Assembly: GCA_016936095.1 (NCBI GenBank)
Contig: JAFGPR010000104.1
Coordinates: 1 to 44,111, forward strand
Direction: 5' to 3'
Source: Ignavibacteriales bacterium
Lineage (GTDB): Bacteria > Bacteroidota > Ignavibacteria > Ignavibacteriales > Melioribacteraceae
Length of the DNA stretch: 44,111 nucleotides
In this document: piece by piece, positions 16,430-25,053 of the stretch
Layout: each line of letters begins with the position of its first letter
How positions within the stretch are numbered: the stretch's first letter is position 1
Translations under genes and position numbers: made by a program
Notes under the pieces: generated by a model
Database searches by the model: none
Told to the model about the DNA's origin: nothing
Seen by the model: only the letters and a program-made list of their open reading frames with translations

Positions 16430-19246
16430 CTATTTTAACAGAATCATTTTTTTTGTGCTTGAATATTTGTTCGCCGTAATCTGATAAAAATAAATTCCAC
16501 TAACTAATCCAGATGCATTAAAATCAATTTTATAATTTCCTGCTTGCTTGAATTCGTTCACAAGTGTTGAAATTTCCTGTCCGAGAATATCAAATATTTT
16601 TATCTGAATTTGTCCTGGCTCTGGAATTGAATATGAAATTATCGTTGACGGATTAAATGGATTCGGATAATTTTGTTCAAGTTTGTATTCTCTTGGAATT
16701 TCAGCTGTTGATAATTTAATATCAGTTGCAATTCCCTCTTCAGGTGTCGGTAATTTAACAGTTGTGTAGATACGAAAATCACCCGGTTTAAGTGTAATAG
16801 CTGCCGCGGTGTCTGTTACGATTAAAGTGTCACCTCTGAAAAATTCGTACCAAATGCCTGTATGTTGAAAGTTTGGTATCATTGATTGGTAAGCTACATC
16901 AAAATTACCAATAATTGTAACATTCATAGAGTCATCATTCAAATGAATTTCTTTAGTGGCATCAGCAACATCAATCCAATAATTTGTTGTTCTGAACACA
17001 TCGTAATTCTTTTTAAGATTGATTAATTCTTTCATCGTCTTGAAAAGTTTTTTCCTTTCCGCATTTTGATAATAATCCCAACGAATTGGTTTTTCGCCAG
17101 TTCTACCGTTGTAGTCAATGGAAACATCATAACCCAGTTCCTCAAATTGCCAAATCATTTTCGGACCTGGAATGGTAAAGAAAAACGCTGAAATTAATTT
17201 TATTCTATTTAGTGCTGTTGTTAAATTTCTGATACTATATCCACTAACTACATTTCCATAAGTTAAATTTCTATACATAATTCTTTCTTCATCGTGACTT
17301 TCCATATAGCCTACAAGATGAGGAAAATTCCAATTTCTGTATTTATAAGATATTCCTTTAAAATCTGATTTCCCACTTTCATTCCAACCCATTGATGCTT
17401 CACCATAATTATAATTCAAATTACCCCATAACATCATTCCATAATCAGATAGAACAATCTCTTCTGTGTTTGGGGCAAAATGTTCAAGTATTACAAAATA
17501 GGTTGAATCAATATCCCAAATTTTATCTGCCATTCTTTTCAGTATCTCAATTCTCTGGACATCATATCCACTACCATCGCCAGCTGTATTTGTAAAACCC
17601 TTTGTAAAATCAAATCTGAAACCATCGAAATGATACTCGGTCAACCAGTATTTATTAACACTATCAACAAATGCTTTTGTATGAGGGCTTTGATGATTAA
17701 AATCATATCCCCAAGAATAGACAGGATTCGGTGAGACTACATTATACCACAGATTATTTGCAGCAGGTCTATTATTTACGTCATCCCAATAAAGTTGGAC
17801 AAGTGGTGATTGTCCATATGAATGATTTAATACTATATCCATTATAACAGCAATATCATTCTGATGACAAATATCAATAAATTCTTTTAATTTATTTTTA
17901 GTCCCATAATATTTATCAGGTGCAAAATAAAATGAAGGATTGTAACCCCAACTGCTATTTCCTTCAAATTCATTCACGGGCATTAGTTCAATTGCATTTA
18001 CACCAAGTCTTTTCAAATAATTCAAAGAATCTATTAATGATTGATAGGTGTGTGCACTCGTAAAATCACGAATTAACAATTCATAAATTACTAAATCAGT
18101 TTTCGCTGGTCGGACAAAACTTGAATCGCTCCAGATATAAGGCGTTTGTGCTGTTTGAAAAATTGAAACAATTCCTGATACTTTACCTGCAGGATATTCT
18201 TTTAAGTTTGGATAAGTTGAACTTGAAATATATCCATCATTCCAAGGATCCAGAATTTTATCTGTATACGGATCAGCGATATATAACTCTTCGTCAATTA
18301 AATATTTAAATGCATACTCTTCTCCCGAAGTTAAACCATCAATTTGTAACCAGTAAGTGGAATCGTCAGGAGTTCTCTTCATATAATAATTTAAATCCGC
18401 TTCCCAATCGTTAAAATCACCTAACACATAGACATTTTGTTTGTTTGGTGCGAATAAAGATAATACTACTGAAGTATCACTAATATAATTTATCCCTTTT
18501 AAAATACCTGCCGGAAGATTTTCCTCGGTAACAGGAGGACTTACAATATAAACGAAAGAATCAGCACCTAAAAATCCTGATGAATTATATACTGAAACTT
18601 TTACTAGTTTTTTCCCATAGTCATCTGCTGATATTGAATAATTTAGAGTATCACCGACAATAGTTGTCTCGAGGGAGTTATCAACAAATAACTTCAAAGT
18701 ATCACTACTTTCATCGGCAATAGCAAAAATGTTAATGTTATCATATCTGTCAGTAAACATCATAGATTTTTCTGGATAAAAAATATTTACATTAATTCCT
18801 AACGGTAAAAATATATCACCTCCATCTGCAGTTTTCCCTTCTTTATAAGGACTTGAAGCACTTCTAAAGACAAAAGCAATATAAAGATATTCTTCCCCCT
18901 CAGAACCATCAGGATCAAGAGGATAAAAACTTTTCACAGAAGGATGAATTACAAATTTATATAAATCGGGAGCAATCCTTTCACATTTAGTCTCGGGAGT
19001 ATTTTCTCCCCAATTTGTTTTAACTGCTTTCCAATCACCACTGCTCACACTTATTTCCGTAAGGACACCCGTATGTGCATACACATCTCCAGTGTAGCCA
19101 GCTAAACCTCCACTCCCCTTTGTCGCATCAAAATAGACTATGACAGAATCATTTTCAGTTACATGAATTGGTGACCAAGTAATTAATTGCCCGATGGATA
19201 GATTAGTAGCAATTATCGTAAACAAAAATATTAACTTATATTTCAT
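16430..19246 (-). CDS. T9SS-secreted GH13 alpha-amylase family enzyme with CBM48-like domain
   Basis: A 938-residue exported alpha-glucan-active enzyme. I place the start at the ATG at 19246, because GGAGAAG lies just before it; the GTG four codons upstream overlaps that ribosome site. A signal peptide covers about residues 1-19. Residues about 20-235 hold beta-rich domains without a family I can name. Residues about 246-340 are a CBM48/isoamylase-type N-domain (VYVLGDFNDWE). The GH13 barrel follows: DIVLNH (D470-H475), GFRFD (nucleophile D546), ILEHF (acid E588), SHDEER (D652). The last 85 or so residues are the type IX sorting domain (LEQNYPNPFNPST). It probably acts on starch, glycogen or a branched glucan at the cell surface or outside. 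It follows the receptor-like gene by 19 bases. Confidence 0.9.
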   Translation of the reverse strand: MKYKLIFLFTIIATNLSIGQLITWSPIHVTENDSVIVYFDATKGSGGLAGYTGDVYAHTGVLTEISVSSGDWKAVKTNWGENTPETKCERIAPDLYKFVIHPSVKSFYPLDPDGSEGEEYLYIAFVFRSASSPYKEGKTADGGDIFLPLGINVNIFYPEKSMMFTDRYDNINIFAIADESSDTLKLFVDNSLETTIVGDTLNYSISADDYGKKLVKVSVYNSSGFLGADSFVYIVSPPVTEENLPAGILKGINYISDTSVVLSLFAPNKQNVYVLGDFNDWEADLNYYMKRTPDDSTYWLQIDGLTSGEEYAFKYLIDEELYIADPYTDKILDPWNDGYISSSTYPNLKEYPAGKVSGIVSIFQTAQTPYIWSDSSFVRPAKTDLVIYELLIRDFTSAHTYQSLIDSLNYLKRLGVNAIELMPVNEFEGNSSWGYNPSFYFAPDKYYGTKNKLKEFIDICHQNDIAVIMDIVLNHSYGQSPLVQLYWDDVNNRPAANNLWYNVVSPNPVYSWGYDFNHQSPHTKAFVDSVNKYWLTEYHFDGFRFDFTKGFTNTAGDGSGYDVQRIEILKRMADKIWDIDSTYFVILEHFAPNTEEIVLSDYGMMLWGNLNYNYGEASMGWNESGKSDFKGISYKYRNWNFPHLVGYMESHDEERIMYRNLTYGNVVSGYSIRNLTTALNRIKLISAFFFTIPGPKMIWQFEELGYDVSIDYNGRTGEKPIRWDYYQNAERKKLFKTMKELINLKKNYDVFRTTNYWIDVADATKEIHLNDDSMNVTIIGNFDVAYQSMIPNFQHTGIWYEFFRGDTLIVTDTAAAITLKPGDFRIYTTVKLPTPEEGIATDIKLSTAEIPREYKLEQNYPNPFNPSTIISYSIPEPGQIQIKIFDILGQEISTLVNEFKQAGNYKIDFNASGLVSGIYFYQITANKYSSTKKMILLK

Positions 19247-19249
19247 TTT

Positions 19250-19256
19250 CTTCTCC
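19250..19256 (-). promoter_or_regulatory. ribosome binding site that sets the GH13 start
   Basis: Minus-strand GGAGAAG ends 3 bases before the ATG at 19246. The alternative GTG at 19258 would sit inside this site, so the ATG is the better start. Confidence 0.7.
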
Positions 19257-19265
19257 ACGTTTTTG

Positions 19266-21332
19266 TTAATTTAAAAATTGCCAAGAGAAACCAAAACGAA
19301 GTCCTCTCTCTTGTTTAGGGTAATAAGGAATTATATAATTTGTTGTATTAAGCAGATTTTCGAAAATTAAATATAAAACAGCATTTGATTTAATTTGTCC
19401 CGCAACGAAAATATCCATTTGAAATTTTGGTTTAAGTAAAGTAAGACTTAAAAAATTTATCGTTCCATCTGAAGGATTGAAAAAATGAAGAGCTGATATA
19501 CTTTTCTCAAAATCATAAATCTGAAAATCCCTATTACCAATATATTTGAAATTCAATCCAGCTTTTAGTTTTAAGTTAGTATTAAATAATGTGTCACTCC
19601 AATACAATCCACCAACTGCTGAAATATCAGGAGTGCGATATAATCTTTCAGAATCCTTTGCATAATTATAAGTCGAATTTAGCGAGATCAAAAACTTCCA
19701 TAATCTTAAGTTTAAATTAATATTTATTCCACTTCTGATTGATTCGACATAATTGTAAAAACCAATGTCTGTAACTAGTAAGGTATCTGAAGGTAAATTT
19801 ATAATAGGCATTGAATTATTTTCTATCTTAGACACAAAGAAATTAACACTTCCTGCAAGTTTTCCAAAATTGAATTTACTACCCATTTCAAAAACATTAA
19901 ATTTTTGCTTTTCAACGGAAACAAATGAAAAATATTTTTCAATTATATTTATTGGTCTGTCAAAAATAGAATAACCAACATACAAATTGATTTTCTTCGA
20001 TATGTTTAAGTTTATATCAGCACCGATTCCTTTATATAATTTTTCATCTTGATATAATATTTTCCCATAGATGCTTGGTATAATTACATTTTTTAGTAAA
20101 GATATACAAAATCTACCTGATGCAAATGAAGTGGATATTTTTTCATCATTGTTCAGCAAATCAGTATTATAGTCTACAAATTCATGTCCAATAATAATTT
20201 CACCATTTAAAGATTTTAAATTTATATTTTGAAATATATTTGCTCCAAGTAGATGATACTTATTGTCATCAAATATTTTGGAGATTGTATTATCATTATT
20301 TAATTCATTTTGCCTGAATTTAATTTCGTTGTAATGATAATATAAATTTATAGTAGAAGGAAGTGTTTTAATAAAATTTGTTAAAATTTTAATGTTAAAA
20401 TTATGCTGACTATTCATTTGATATCTAGAGTCATAAAAAACAGGATATGGAGTTTGCTCTAAATCATCTAAACTTATCACTCCCCCGTTTAGATATACTT
20501 TACTATTCAACCAATTATAACTTATAATGAAATTGATTTTATTCGAAAAAAAATATTTTATTTTGGTGTTGATAATCCAAATTCCTGCATCGGCTGTTGA
20601 AATATTATCAAGTGTTTTAGTAAATCTGTCTTTCGGTTCGATGCTCGAATTACTAACTTGAAAGAAAAAATTTACTTTTCTGAATGGATACATATTAAGC
20701 ATTGCATCAATCATCCCCTCTTCATACGGTGCTTGATGAAATCTTATTCGAGAAAACGGTTTAGGTGATATTTCATCTTTTGTAACGAAGTGAACCGATA
20801 CAGGATTATTTTGCGAACCATAAAGGAAACCACGAGGCAGAGGCAGCACCTCGAGAGAATCAATAATTTCTGGTGAAAAATTGTTTGCGTCAAATGAATT
20901 TTGTGTTCGGTTGTTTATTGGTGTTCCATCGGCAAGAAATGAAATATTATTGTTAACAAGTCCATAAAGGATGATCTCGCTTGGTTGACCAAGTGAGCCC
21001 AAATCCTGCAAAAAACCAGTCGGTAAGTATGAAAATATATCTCCAAGATAACGATAATCAAACCATTTTATATCTTCGCGATGTAGTATTGTACTATATT
21101 GATTTTTCGATTGTATTGTTGTAAATCGAATCGGGAATAATGTATCAGGTCTGGGTTTTTGAAGAGTTGTATCTAATGAAACAGTCGTATCCTGAACAAA
21201 ATTTGTATCTTGAATTTTATTTGTATCAATTATCTGTTGTTCGAAGCTGAAGGTTGGATCTATATCAATAAAACCATAACAGTTTATTGACAATGATAAT
21301 GAAATCCCGAAAATGTAAATATATTTTTTCAT
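19266..21332 (-). CDS. TonB-dependent-receptor-like outer-membrane protein
   Basis: A 688-residue protein if started at the ATG at 21332 (MKKYIYIFGISLSLS, a clear signal peptide). A longer frame to 21398 overlaps the upstream gene and adds a charged non-signal leader, so I reject it. After a short linker, residues about 75-190 resemble a plug domain (LGDIFSYLPTGFLQDLG, IILYGL, ISFLADGTPIN, IDSLEVLPLPRGFLYGS). The rest is a run of amphipathic strands typical of a beta barrel, ending in aromatic RGLRFGFSWQF. The plug is divergent, with no evident TonB box, and there is no carboxypeptidase-like N-terminal domain or SusD partner, so it is not a standard SusC. Tight linkage to the GH13 gene suggests a glucan-related surface role, which is inference. 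Confidence 0.75.
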   Translation of the reverse strand: MKKYIYIFGISLSLSINCYGFIDIDPTFSFEQQIIDTNKIQDTNFVQDTTVSLDTTLQKPRPDTLFPIRFTTIQSKNQYSTILHREDIKWFDYRYLGDIFSYLPTGFLQDLGSLGQPSEIILYGLVNNNISFLADGTPINNRTQNSFDANNFSPEIIDSLEVLPLPRGFLYGSQNNPVSVHFVTKDEISPKPFSRIRFHQAPYEEGMIDAMLNMYPFRKVNFFFQVSNSSIEPKDRFTKTLDNISTADAGIWIINTKIKYFFSNKINFIISYNWLNSKVYLNGGVISLDDLEQTPYPVFYDSRYQMNSQHNFNIKILTNFIKTLPSTINLYYHYNEIKFRQNELNNDNTISKIFDDNKYHLLGANIFQNINLKSLNGEIIIGHEFVDYNTDLLNNDEKISTSFASGRFCISLLKNVIIPSIYGKILYQDEKLYKGIGADINLNISKKINLYVGYSIFDRPINIIEKYFSFVSVEKQKFNVFEMGSKFNFGKLAGSVNFFVSKIENNSMPIINLPSDTLLVTDIGFYNYVESIRSGININLNLRLWKFLISLNSTYNYAKDSERLYRTPDISAVGGLYWSDTLFNTNLKLKAGLNFKYIGNRDFQIYDFEKSISALHFFNPSDGTINFLSLTLLKPKFQMDIFVAGQIKSNAVLYLIFENLLNTTNYIIPYYPKQERGLRFGFSWQFLN

Positions 21333-21339
21333 TATAAGA

Positions 21340-21873
21340 TTATTTTTTCTTTTTCTTTGATTTCCTTTTCTCTCGCCTGTTCTTGATTGTCTTACCAAGT
21401 TCTTCGGCTTGATTAATTATTTTGTTGTAAACTTCTTTATTAACTTTACTCAATATTAAAGTTAAGAATGAATTAAAATCTTTTAAGTGAGGTCTTATTC
21501 CAATTGTTATGTTATTTTTAGCTGAATAAATAAAAATAGATTTTGTCGGTTTCATAATAAGTACTCCACCTTTCATTTCGCTAATTTCATCTAAAGAAAG
21601 ACTGATTTTCTTTTGTGTAAACATAAAATCATAACAAATAATCTCATCCTCGCTTAGATCAATTTTTCTTGGAAAAATCTTGTAGTTTTTAAAGTAAATC
21701 CAATTCAAGATTACAATTATCGCAAGGTCAAGTATTAACCAAATTAGATAAATTGGTTTTTCTGGAATTACTAGTGCTGATATTATCGCATGTAAAAATA
21801 TTATGAACGACAATGGAAAGTTTGCTTGCCAATAAACAAAATTTGCAAAGAATGAATATCGGAATGCTTTCAT
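21340..21873 (-). CDS. PH-domain-like small membrane protein
   Basis: A 177-residue protein with two membrane segments at about residues 17-36 and 41-59. A beta-rich cytoplasmic region (about 65-125, KIDLSEDEIICYDF ... SIFIYSAKN ... IGIRPH) resembles bacterial PH-like domains, and the lysine-rich C-terminal tail ends in a run of K. Function is unknown. It is the first gene of the probable operon with the receptor-like protein and the GH13 enzyme, separated from the former by 7 bases. The PH-like label is by pattern of strands after two membrane helices, and is not certain. Confidence 0.6.
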   Translation of the reverse strand: MKAFRYSFFANFVYWQANFPLSFIIFLHAIISALVIPEKPIYLIWLILDLAIIVILNWIYFKNYKIFPRKIDLSEDEIICYDFMFTQKKISLSLDEISEMKGGVLIMKPTKSIFIYSAKNNITIGIRPHLKDFNSFLTLILSKVNKEVYNKIINQAEELGKTIKNRREKRKSKKKKK

Positions 21874-21910
21874 TTATAGTAAAACCTACTAATTAAATAT
21901 ATTTATTAAG

Positions 21911-21918
21911 CAAAGTTA
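21911..21918 (-). promoter_or_regulatory. candidate -7 element for the PH-like/receptor/GH13 operon
   Basis: Minus-strand TAACTTTG fits TAnnTTTG, 37 bases before the ATG at 21873. No -33 TTTG at standard distance. Confidence 0.4.
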
Positions 21919-21998
21919 CCAATAAAAGAGGTAAAATAAAATTGATAAATTGGAGGAGTGTTATTTTATGATTGGAGTTAATTTATTGGTTGATAATT

Positions 21999-22030
21999 GA
22001 CACCAAGAATATAAGGTGCAAGGAAGTAAT
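21999..22030. repeat. degenerate intergenic word (CACCAAG...AAGGTGCAAGG)
   Basis: GACACCAAGAATATAAGG followed by TGCAAGGAAGTAAT lies just past the antiporter stop. It contains the weak palindrome CACC ... GGTG and resembles the ACTAAG/AAAGGC-type words seen elsewhere between genes in this window. Support is by eye only. Confidence 0.3.
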
Positions 22031-22034
22031 AAAA

Positions 22035-22994
22035 TTAAGACTTCATTGTTAATAAAACGACTATATATATTAAATAAAAACCAACAAATAAAATTCCTTC
22101 CCAACGTTCAATTCTTCTTCCTCTTCCTGTAAATACAAAGATGAATAGTAGCAAACTGATAAAAACATTTAATAGCATATCAATATTTGATTCTTGGCTA
22201 ACCACAACAGGATATACGGTTGAACTTACACCGAGAATTAAAAATACATTAAAAATATTAGATCCAACTATATTTCCAATGGCAATATCAGTATTTCGTT
22301 TTTTTGCCGCCACAAGAGATGTTGCAAGTTCTGGTAAGGACGTTCCAACCGATACAATGGTTAGCGCAATTATTCTATCTGAAATATTAAGAAGTTTTGC
22401 AACCTCAACGGCAGAATATTCAATTGCCTTACCACCAATTACAAGTAATACAATTCCCAATAAAATAAAAAGAAGAGATTTGAGAACTGACGAATCTTTG
22501 ACTTCTACTTCATCCGATATTTCACCCCGTAACATTGCACGGATATTATACACCAGAAATATGATAAAAAAGAATAATAAAATAATTCCTTCAGTTCTTG
22601 AAATAATTGCTTGGTTTGATCCATCAATAAGAATATCGTTTGCCACGACAATAACTAAAACTGAAGATAAAAAACAAAGTGGTATCTCAATCCAAGTAGT
22701 ATTCGATTTTACTGCTAACGGATAAATAATCGCCGATAATCCCAGAATCATCATTACATTGAAAAGATTACTGCCGATAACATTACCAAGCACCAATGCA
22801 GAATTATGATGTATTGCAGCGAACAAATTTACAATAAGTTCGGGAGCGGAAGTTCCAAATGCAACTATCGTAAGACCAATGACAATATTTGGAATATTTA
22901 ATTTTTTTGCTAAAGAAGAAGCATAATCGACTAAATAATTTGCTCCAAAAATTAAAGGGAAAAAACCGCCGATTAGGATTAAAATATTCCACAT
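22035..22994 (-). CDS. calcium/sodium antiporter (CaCA family, YrbG-like)
   Basis: A 319-residue inner-membrane cation exchanger with about ten membrane segments in two inverted halves. Each half carries the alpha-repeat ion-binding motif: GTSAPELIVNL with GSNLFNVMMILG in the first, GTSLPELATSL with GSNIFNVFLILG in the second. It exchanges Na+ or H+ for Ca2+. The two halves are separated by a short loop (GEISDEVEVKDSS). The 194-residue plus-strand frame within it is an antisense shadow. It is a single-gene unit, divergent from the unknown gene at 23103, with its own candidate promoter. Confidence 0.92.
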   Translation of the reverse strand: MWNILILIGGFFPLIFGANYLVDYASSLAKKLNIPNIVIGLTIVAFGTSAPELIVNLFAAIHHNSALVLGNVIGSNLFNVMMILGLSAIIYPLAVKSNTTWIEIPLCFLSSVLVIVVANDILIDGSNQAIISRTEGIILLFFFIIFLVYNIRAMLRGEISDEVEVKDSSVLKSLLFILLGIVLLVIGGKAIEYSAVEVAKLLNISDRIIALTIVSVGTSLPELATSLVAAKKRNTDIAIGNIVGSNIFNVFLILGVSSTVYPVVVSQESNIDMLLNVFISLLLFIFVFTGRGRRIERWEGILFVGFYLIYIVVLLTMKS

Positions 22995-23029
22995 ACATCT
23001 TTTTTGAATAAGTTTTAAAAATTTAATTG

Positions 23030-23037
23030 CAAATATA
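23030..23037 (-). promoter_or_regulatory. candidate -7 element upstream of antiporter
   Basis: Minus-strand TATATTTG, identical to the element at 2984-2991, lies 35 bases before the antiporter ATG. Confidence 0.45.
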
Positions 23038-23102
23038 ATGAGGAATGGAATAAAGAAAAAATTATATATTTAAAACTAAAATTAGAAAAATTAAAAATCG
23101 AA

Positions 23103-23540
23103 ATGAACGAAAAGGAATTCATCCAAAATTGGATAGTAACAATCCAGAGTGAACTGAAAAACTTTCCTGATGATTTTTTAGAAAATGTCGAAACATATTT
23201 TTTTTCTATGCCCAATAAGGTTCTCATTCTTGGCAATCAAATTTTTGATAATTTTGAGATTTTGACAGTTAATAAGGATGTGTTTTTCCAAACAGATGAT
23301 TTTTATTCTGCAAAATACATTTTATATGCAAATAGAAAATTACCACATGAAATAAAAATACCTAAAAATAAAATTGATTTAATTCAAGCTGTTGAAAATT
23401 ATGAGAAGCATTTAGATTCATTATTCAAAAGAATACGAGATGATTTTATAGTTTCGTTTCCCGAATCTCAGAAACTTCAATTGGCATTCACAGAAATAAT
23501 AAATAAATTAAGTTTACATCGATATAGAAAAGAAAATTGA
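23103..23540 (+). CDS. conserved-looking hypothetical protein upstream of rsmF-like gene
   Basis: A 145-residue soluble protein, acidic at the N-terminus and basic at the end (HRYRKEN). I do not recognise a family. The N-terminal part looks helical (EFIQNWIVTIQSELKNF), the middle mixed alpha/beta (NKVLILGNQIFDNFEILTV ... YILYANRKLP), and the C-terminal half is a long helix pair (LIQAVENYEKHLDSLFKRI). It starts at an ATG and lies 27 bases before the rRNA methyltransferase gene in the same direction, so a translation-related or simply co-transcribed role is possible. Coding is supported by the undisturbed frame and codon use like its neighbours. Confidence 0.65.
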   Translation: MNEKEFIQNWIVTIQSELKNFPDDFLENVETYFFSMPNKVLILGNQIFDNFEILTVNKDVFFQTDDFYSAKYILYANRKLPHEIKIPKNKIDLIQAVENYEKHLDSLFKRIRDDFIVSFPESQKLQLAFTEIINKLSLHRYRKEN

Positions 23541-23543
23541 TTA

Positions 23544-23567
23544 TTAGTGACTTAGTAGCAAAATAAT
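23544..23567 (+). repeat. degenerate intergenic word GACTTAGTAGCAAAATAA
   Basis: The 18 bases at 23549-23566 match the minus strand of 30767-30784 (GACTTAGTGGCGAAATAA) at 16 of 18 positions. The copy ends directly before the ATG at 23568, so it also forms the translation start region of the rRNA methyltransferase gene and replaces a normal ribosome site. Confidence 0.45.
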
Positions 23568-25004
23568 ATGAAGAACTTTAGTCAAAACATATCCGATTAT
23601 TTTCTGCAACTTTATGATAATAAATTTGTCGCCGACTATGAAAACTATGCTTCGCAGGAAGTAAAAACTTATATAAGAATACTTTTCAAAGAAAATGATA
23701 AACTAAAGTTAATTCAGAATTTAGGAAAATATGGAATTGAGTTACAACATCTCGAAGAAATCCCTTCTGTACTTTTAGTGAAAAATGGTAATGACGTAAT
23801 TGGAAAAACAATTGAATACATTCTAGGTCATTATTACATTCAAAGTTTATCTTCAATGCTGCCACCAATATTATTAAATCCAAACCCAACAGATAAAGTC
23901 CTTGATCTTTGTGCAGCACCTGGCTCTAAGACCACACAGTTAGCTGATTTGATGAATTATCGTGGTGAATTATATTCAAACGAAGTAAATCCTAAAAGGA
24001 TTAGGAGTCTGATAAATAATGTTGAGAGATTTAATTTAATCAATACTGCAGTCTTGTTTCACAAAGGTGAAAATCTTTGTAACACTTATAATAATTATTT
24101 CGATAAAATTTTGGTTGATGCGCCTTGCAGTGGCTTGGGAATTTTAAATAAGTTTGAAGAAATAAACAAGTGGTGGAGTGTTGACCATATTGAAAGGTTG
24201 CAACAATTGCAATTCCATCTTCTAGTAAGTGCAACAAAAATGGTTAAGGTCGGTGGCGAGATTATCTATTCCACTTGTACGATGACAGTTGAAGAAAACG
24301 AAGAATTAATTAACAAGATCATTAACAAATATCCTTTAGAATTAGTTGATATTAAATTACCGGTAAAATCTCACAATGGTTTTAATAATTATCAAGACAA
24401 CAAATTTTCAGATGAACTAGCCAGAACAAAAAGAATAATTCCTTGGGAAATAAATTCAGAAGGGTTTTTCATTGCAAAACTTATTAAAACAGATCAAATG
24501 CAGAAGAATATTCACCATTTTGAAAGATCCAAAATAACCGAATATTTGCTAAACAGTAAGAAAAAAAATATTGTTAATCATCTTATGGATTTATCTGAAT
24601 ACTACGGAATACCAGAACAAGCATTTCAAAATTTTAAATACATAGTCAGAAAAAATGATATTTATTTCGTGAATGATGATTGGTATGAAGATGAGATACA
24701 GAACTTTTATAAATTCGGTTTGCAGTTAGGATATCTTGATAATCACGGGAGGGCAAATTTATATTACAATGGTGTGAAAACTCTTGGTGAATATGCAACA
24801 AATAATGTTATTTATTTAAGTAATAGAAATGAATTAGAAATATTCTTTACAGGTGGTATAATAAAAAATATCAACGAAACTCTAGGACAGAAAATCGTAA
24901 AATATAATGATTACTTTATTGGTACTGCTGTTATGACAAAAGATGGATTGAAAAGCCAATTTCCAAAAGCATTGCGTTCCCAGATGATTGTTTTTCCAGA
25001 ATAA
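23568..25004 (+). CDS. RsmF-type 16S rRNA cytosine-C5 methyltransferase (NOL1/NOP2/Sun)
   Basis: A 478-residue SAM-dependent RNA m5C methyltransferase. The SAM site is VLDLCAAPGSKTTQLA (residues 105-120). The two cysteines of the mechanism are in DAPCSGLG (motif IV) and YSTCTMTVEENE (motif VI). The long C-terminal part (about 290-478) matches RsmF rather than RsmB: YLLNSK region, a PUA-like LQLGYLD ... YFIGTAVM ... KSQFPKALR. RsmF methylates 16S rRNA near the decoding centre; in other bacteria relatives modify several sites, so the target base is not certain. The gene starts directly after a degenerate repeat without a recognisable Shine-Dalgarno. Confidence 0.9.
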   Translation: MKNFSQNISDYFLQLYDNKFVADYENYASQEVKTYIRILFKENDKLKLIQNLGKYGIELQHLEEIPSVLLVKNGNDVIGKTIEYILGHYYIQSLSSMLPPILLNPNPTDKVLDLCAAPGSKTTQLADLMNYRGELYSNEVNPKRIRSLINNVERFNLINTAVLFHKGENLCNTYNNYFDKILVDAPCSGLGILNKFEEINKWWSVDHIERLQQLQFHLLVSATKMVKVGGEIIYSTCTMTVEENEELINKIINKYPLELVDIKLPVKSHNGFNNYQDNKFSDELARTKRIIPWEINSEGFFIAKLIKTDQMQKNIHHFERSKITEYLLNSKKKNIVNHLMDLSEYYGIPEQAFQNFKYIVRKNDIYFVNDDWYEDEIQNFYKFGLQLGYLDNHGRANLYYNGVKTLGEYATNNVIYLSNRNELEIFFTGGIIKNINETLGQKIVKYNDYFIGTAVMTKDGLKSQFPKALRSQMIVFPE

Positions 25005-25053
25005 AAATTAGTTATTTGTTATAAATTATCCTTTTAATCTAAAGAGTGGAAAA

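Noticed and set aside
19246-19258. GTG at 19258 as the GH13 start
   Set aside because: It overlaps the GGAGAAG ribosome site that serves the ATG at 19246.
16430-21873. Full polysaccharide utilisation locus (SusCD)
   Set aside because: No SusD-like lipoprotein, no SusC-type N-terminal domain, no regulator; only a GH13 enzyme and a divergent receptor-like barrel.
22141-22725. 194-residue open frame on the plus strand
   Set aside because: It lies fully antisense to the clear Ca/Na antiporter gene and has no recognisable domain; it is a shadow of the conserved motifs on the other strand.
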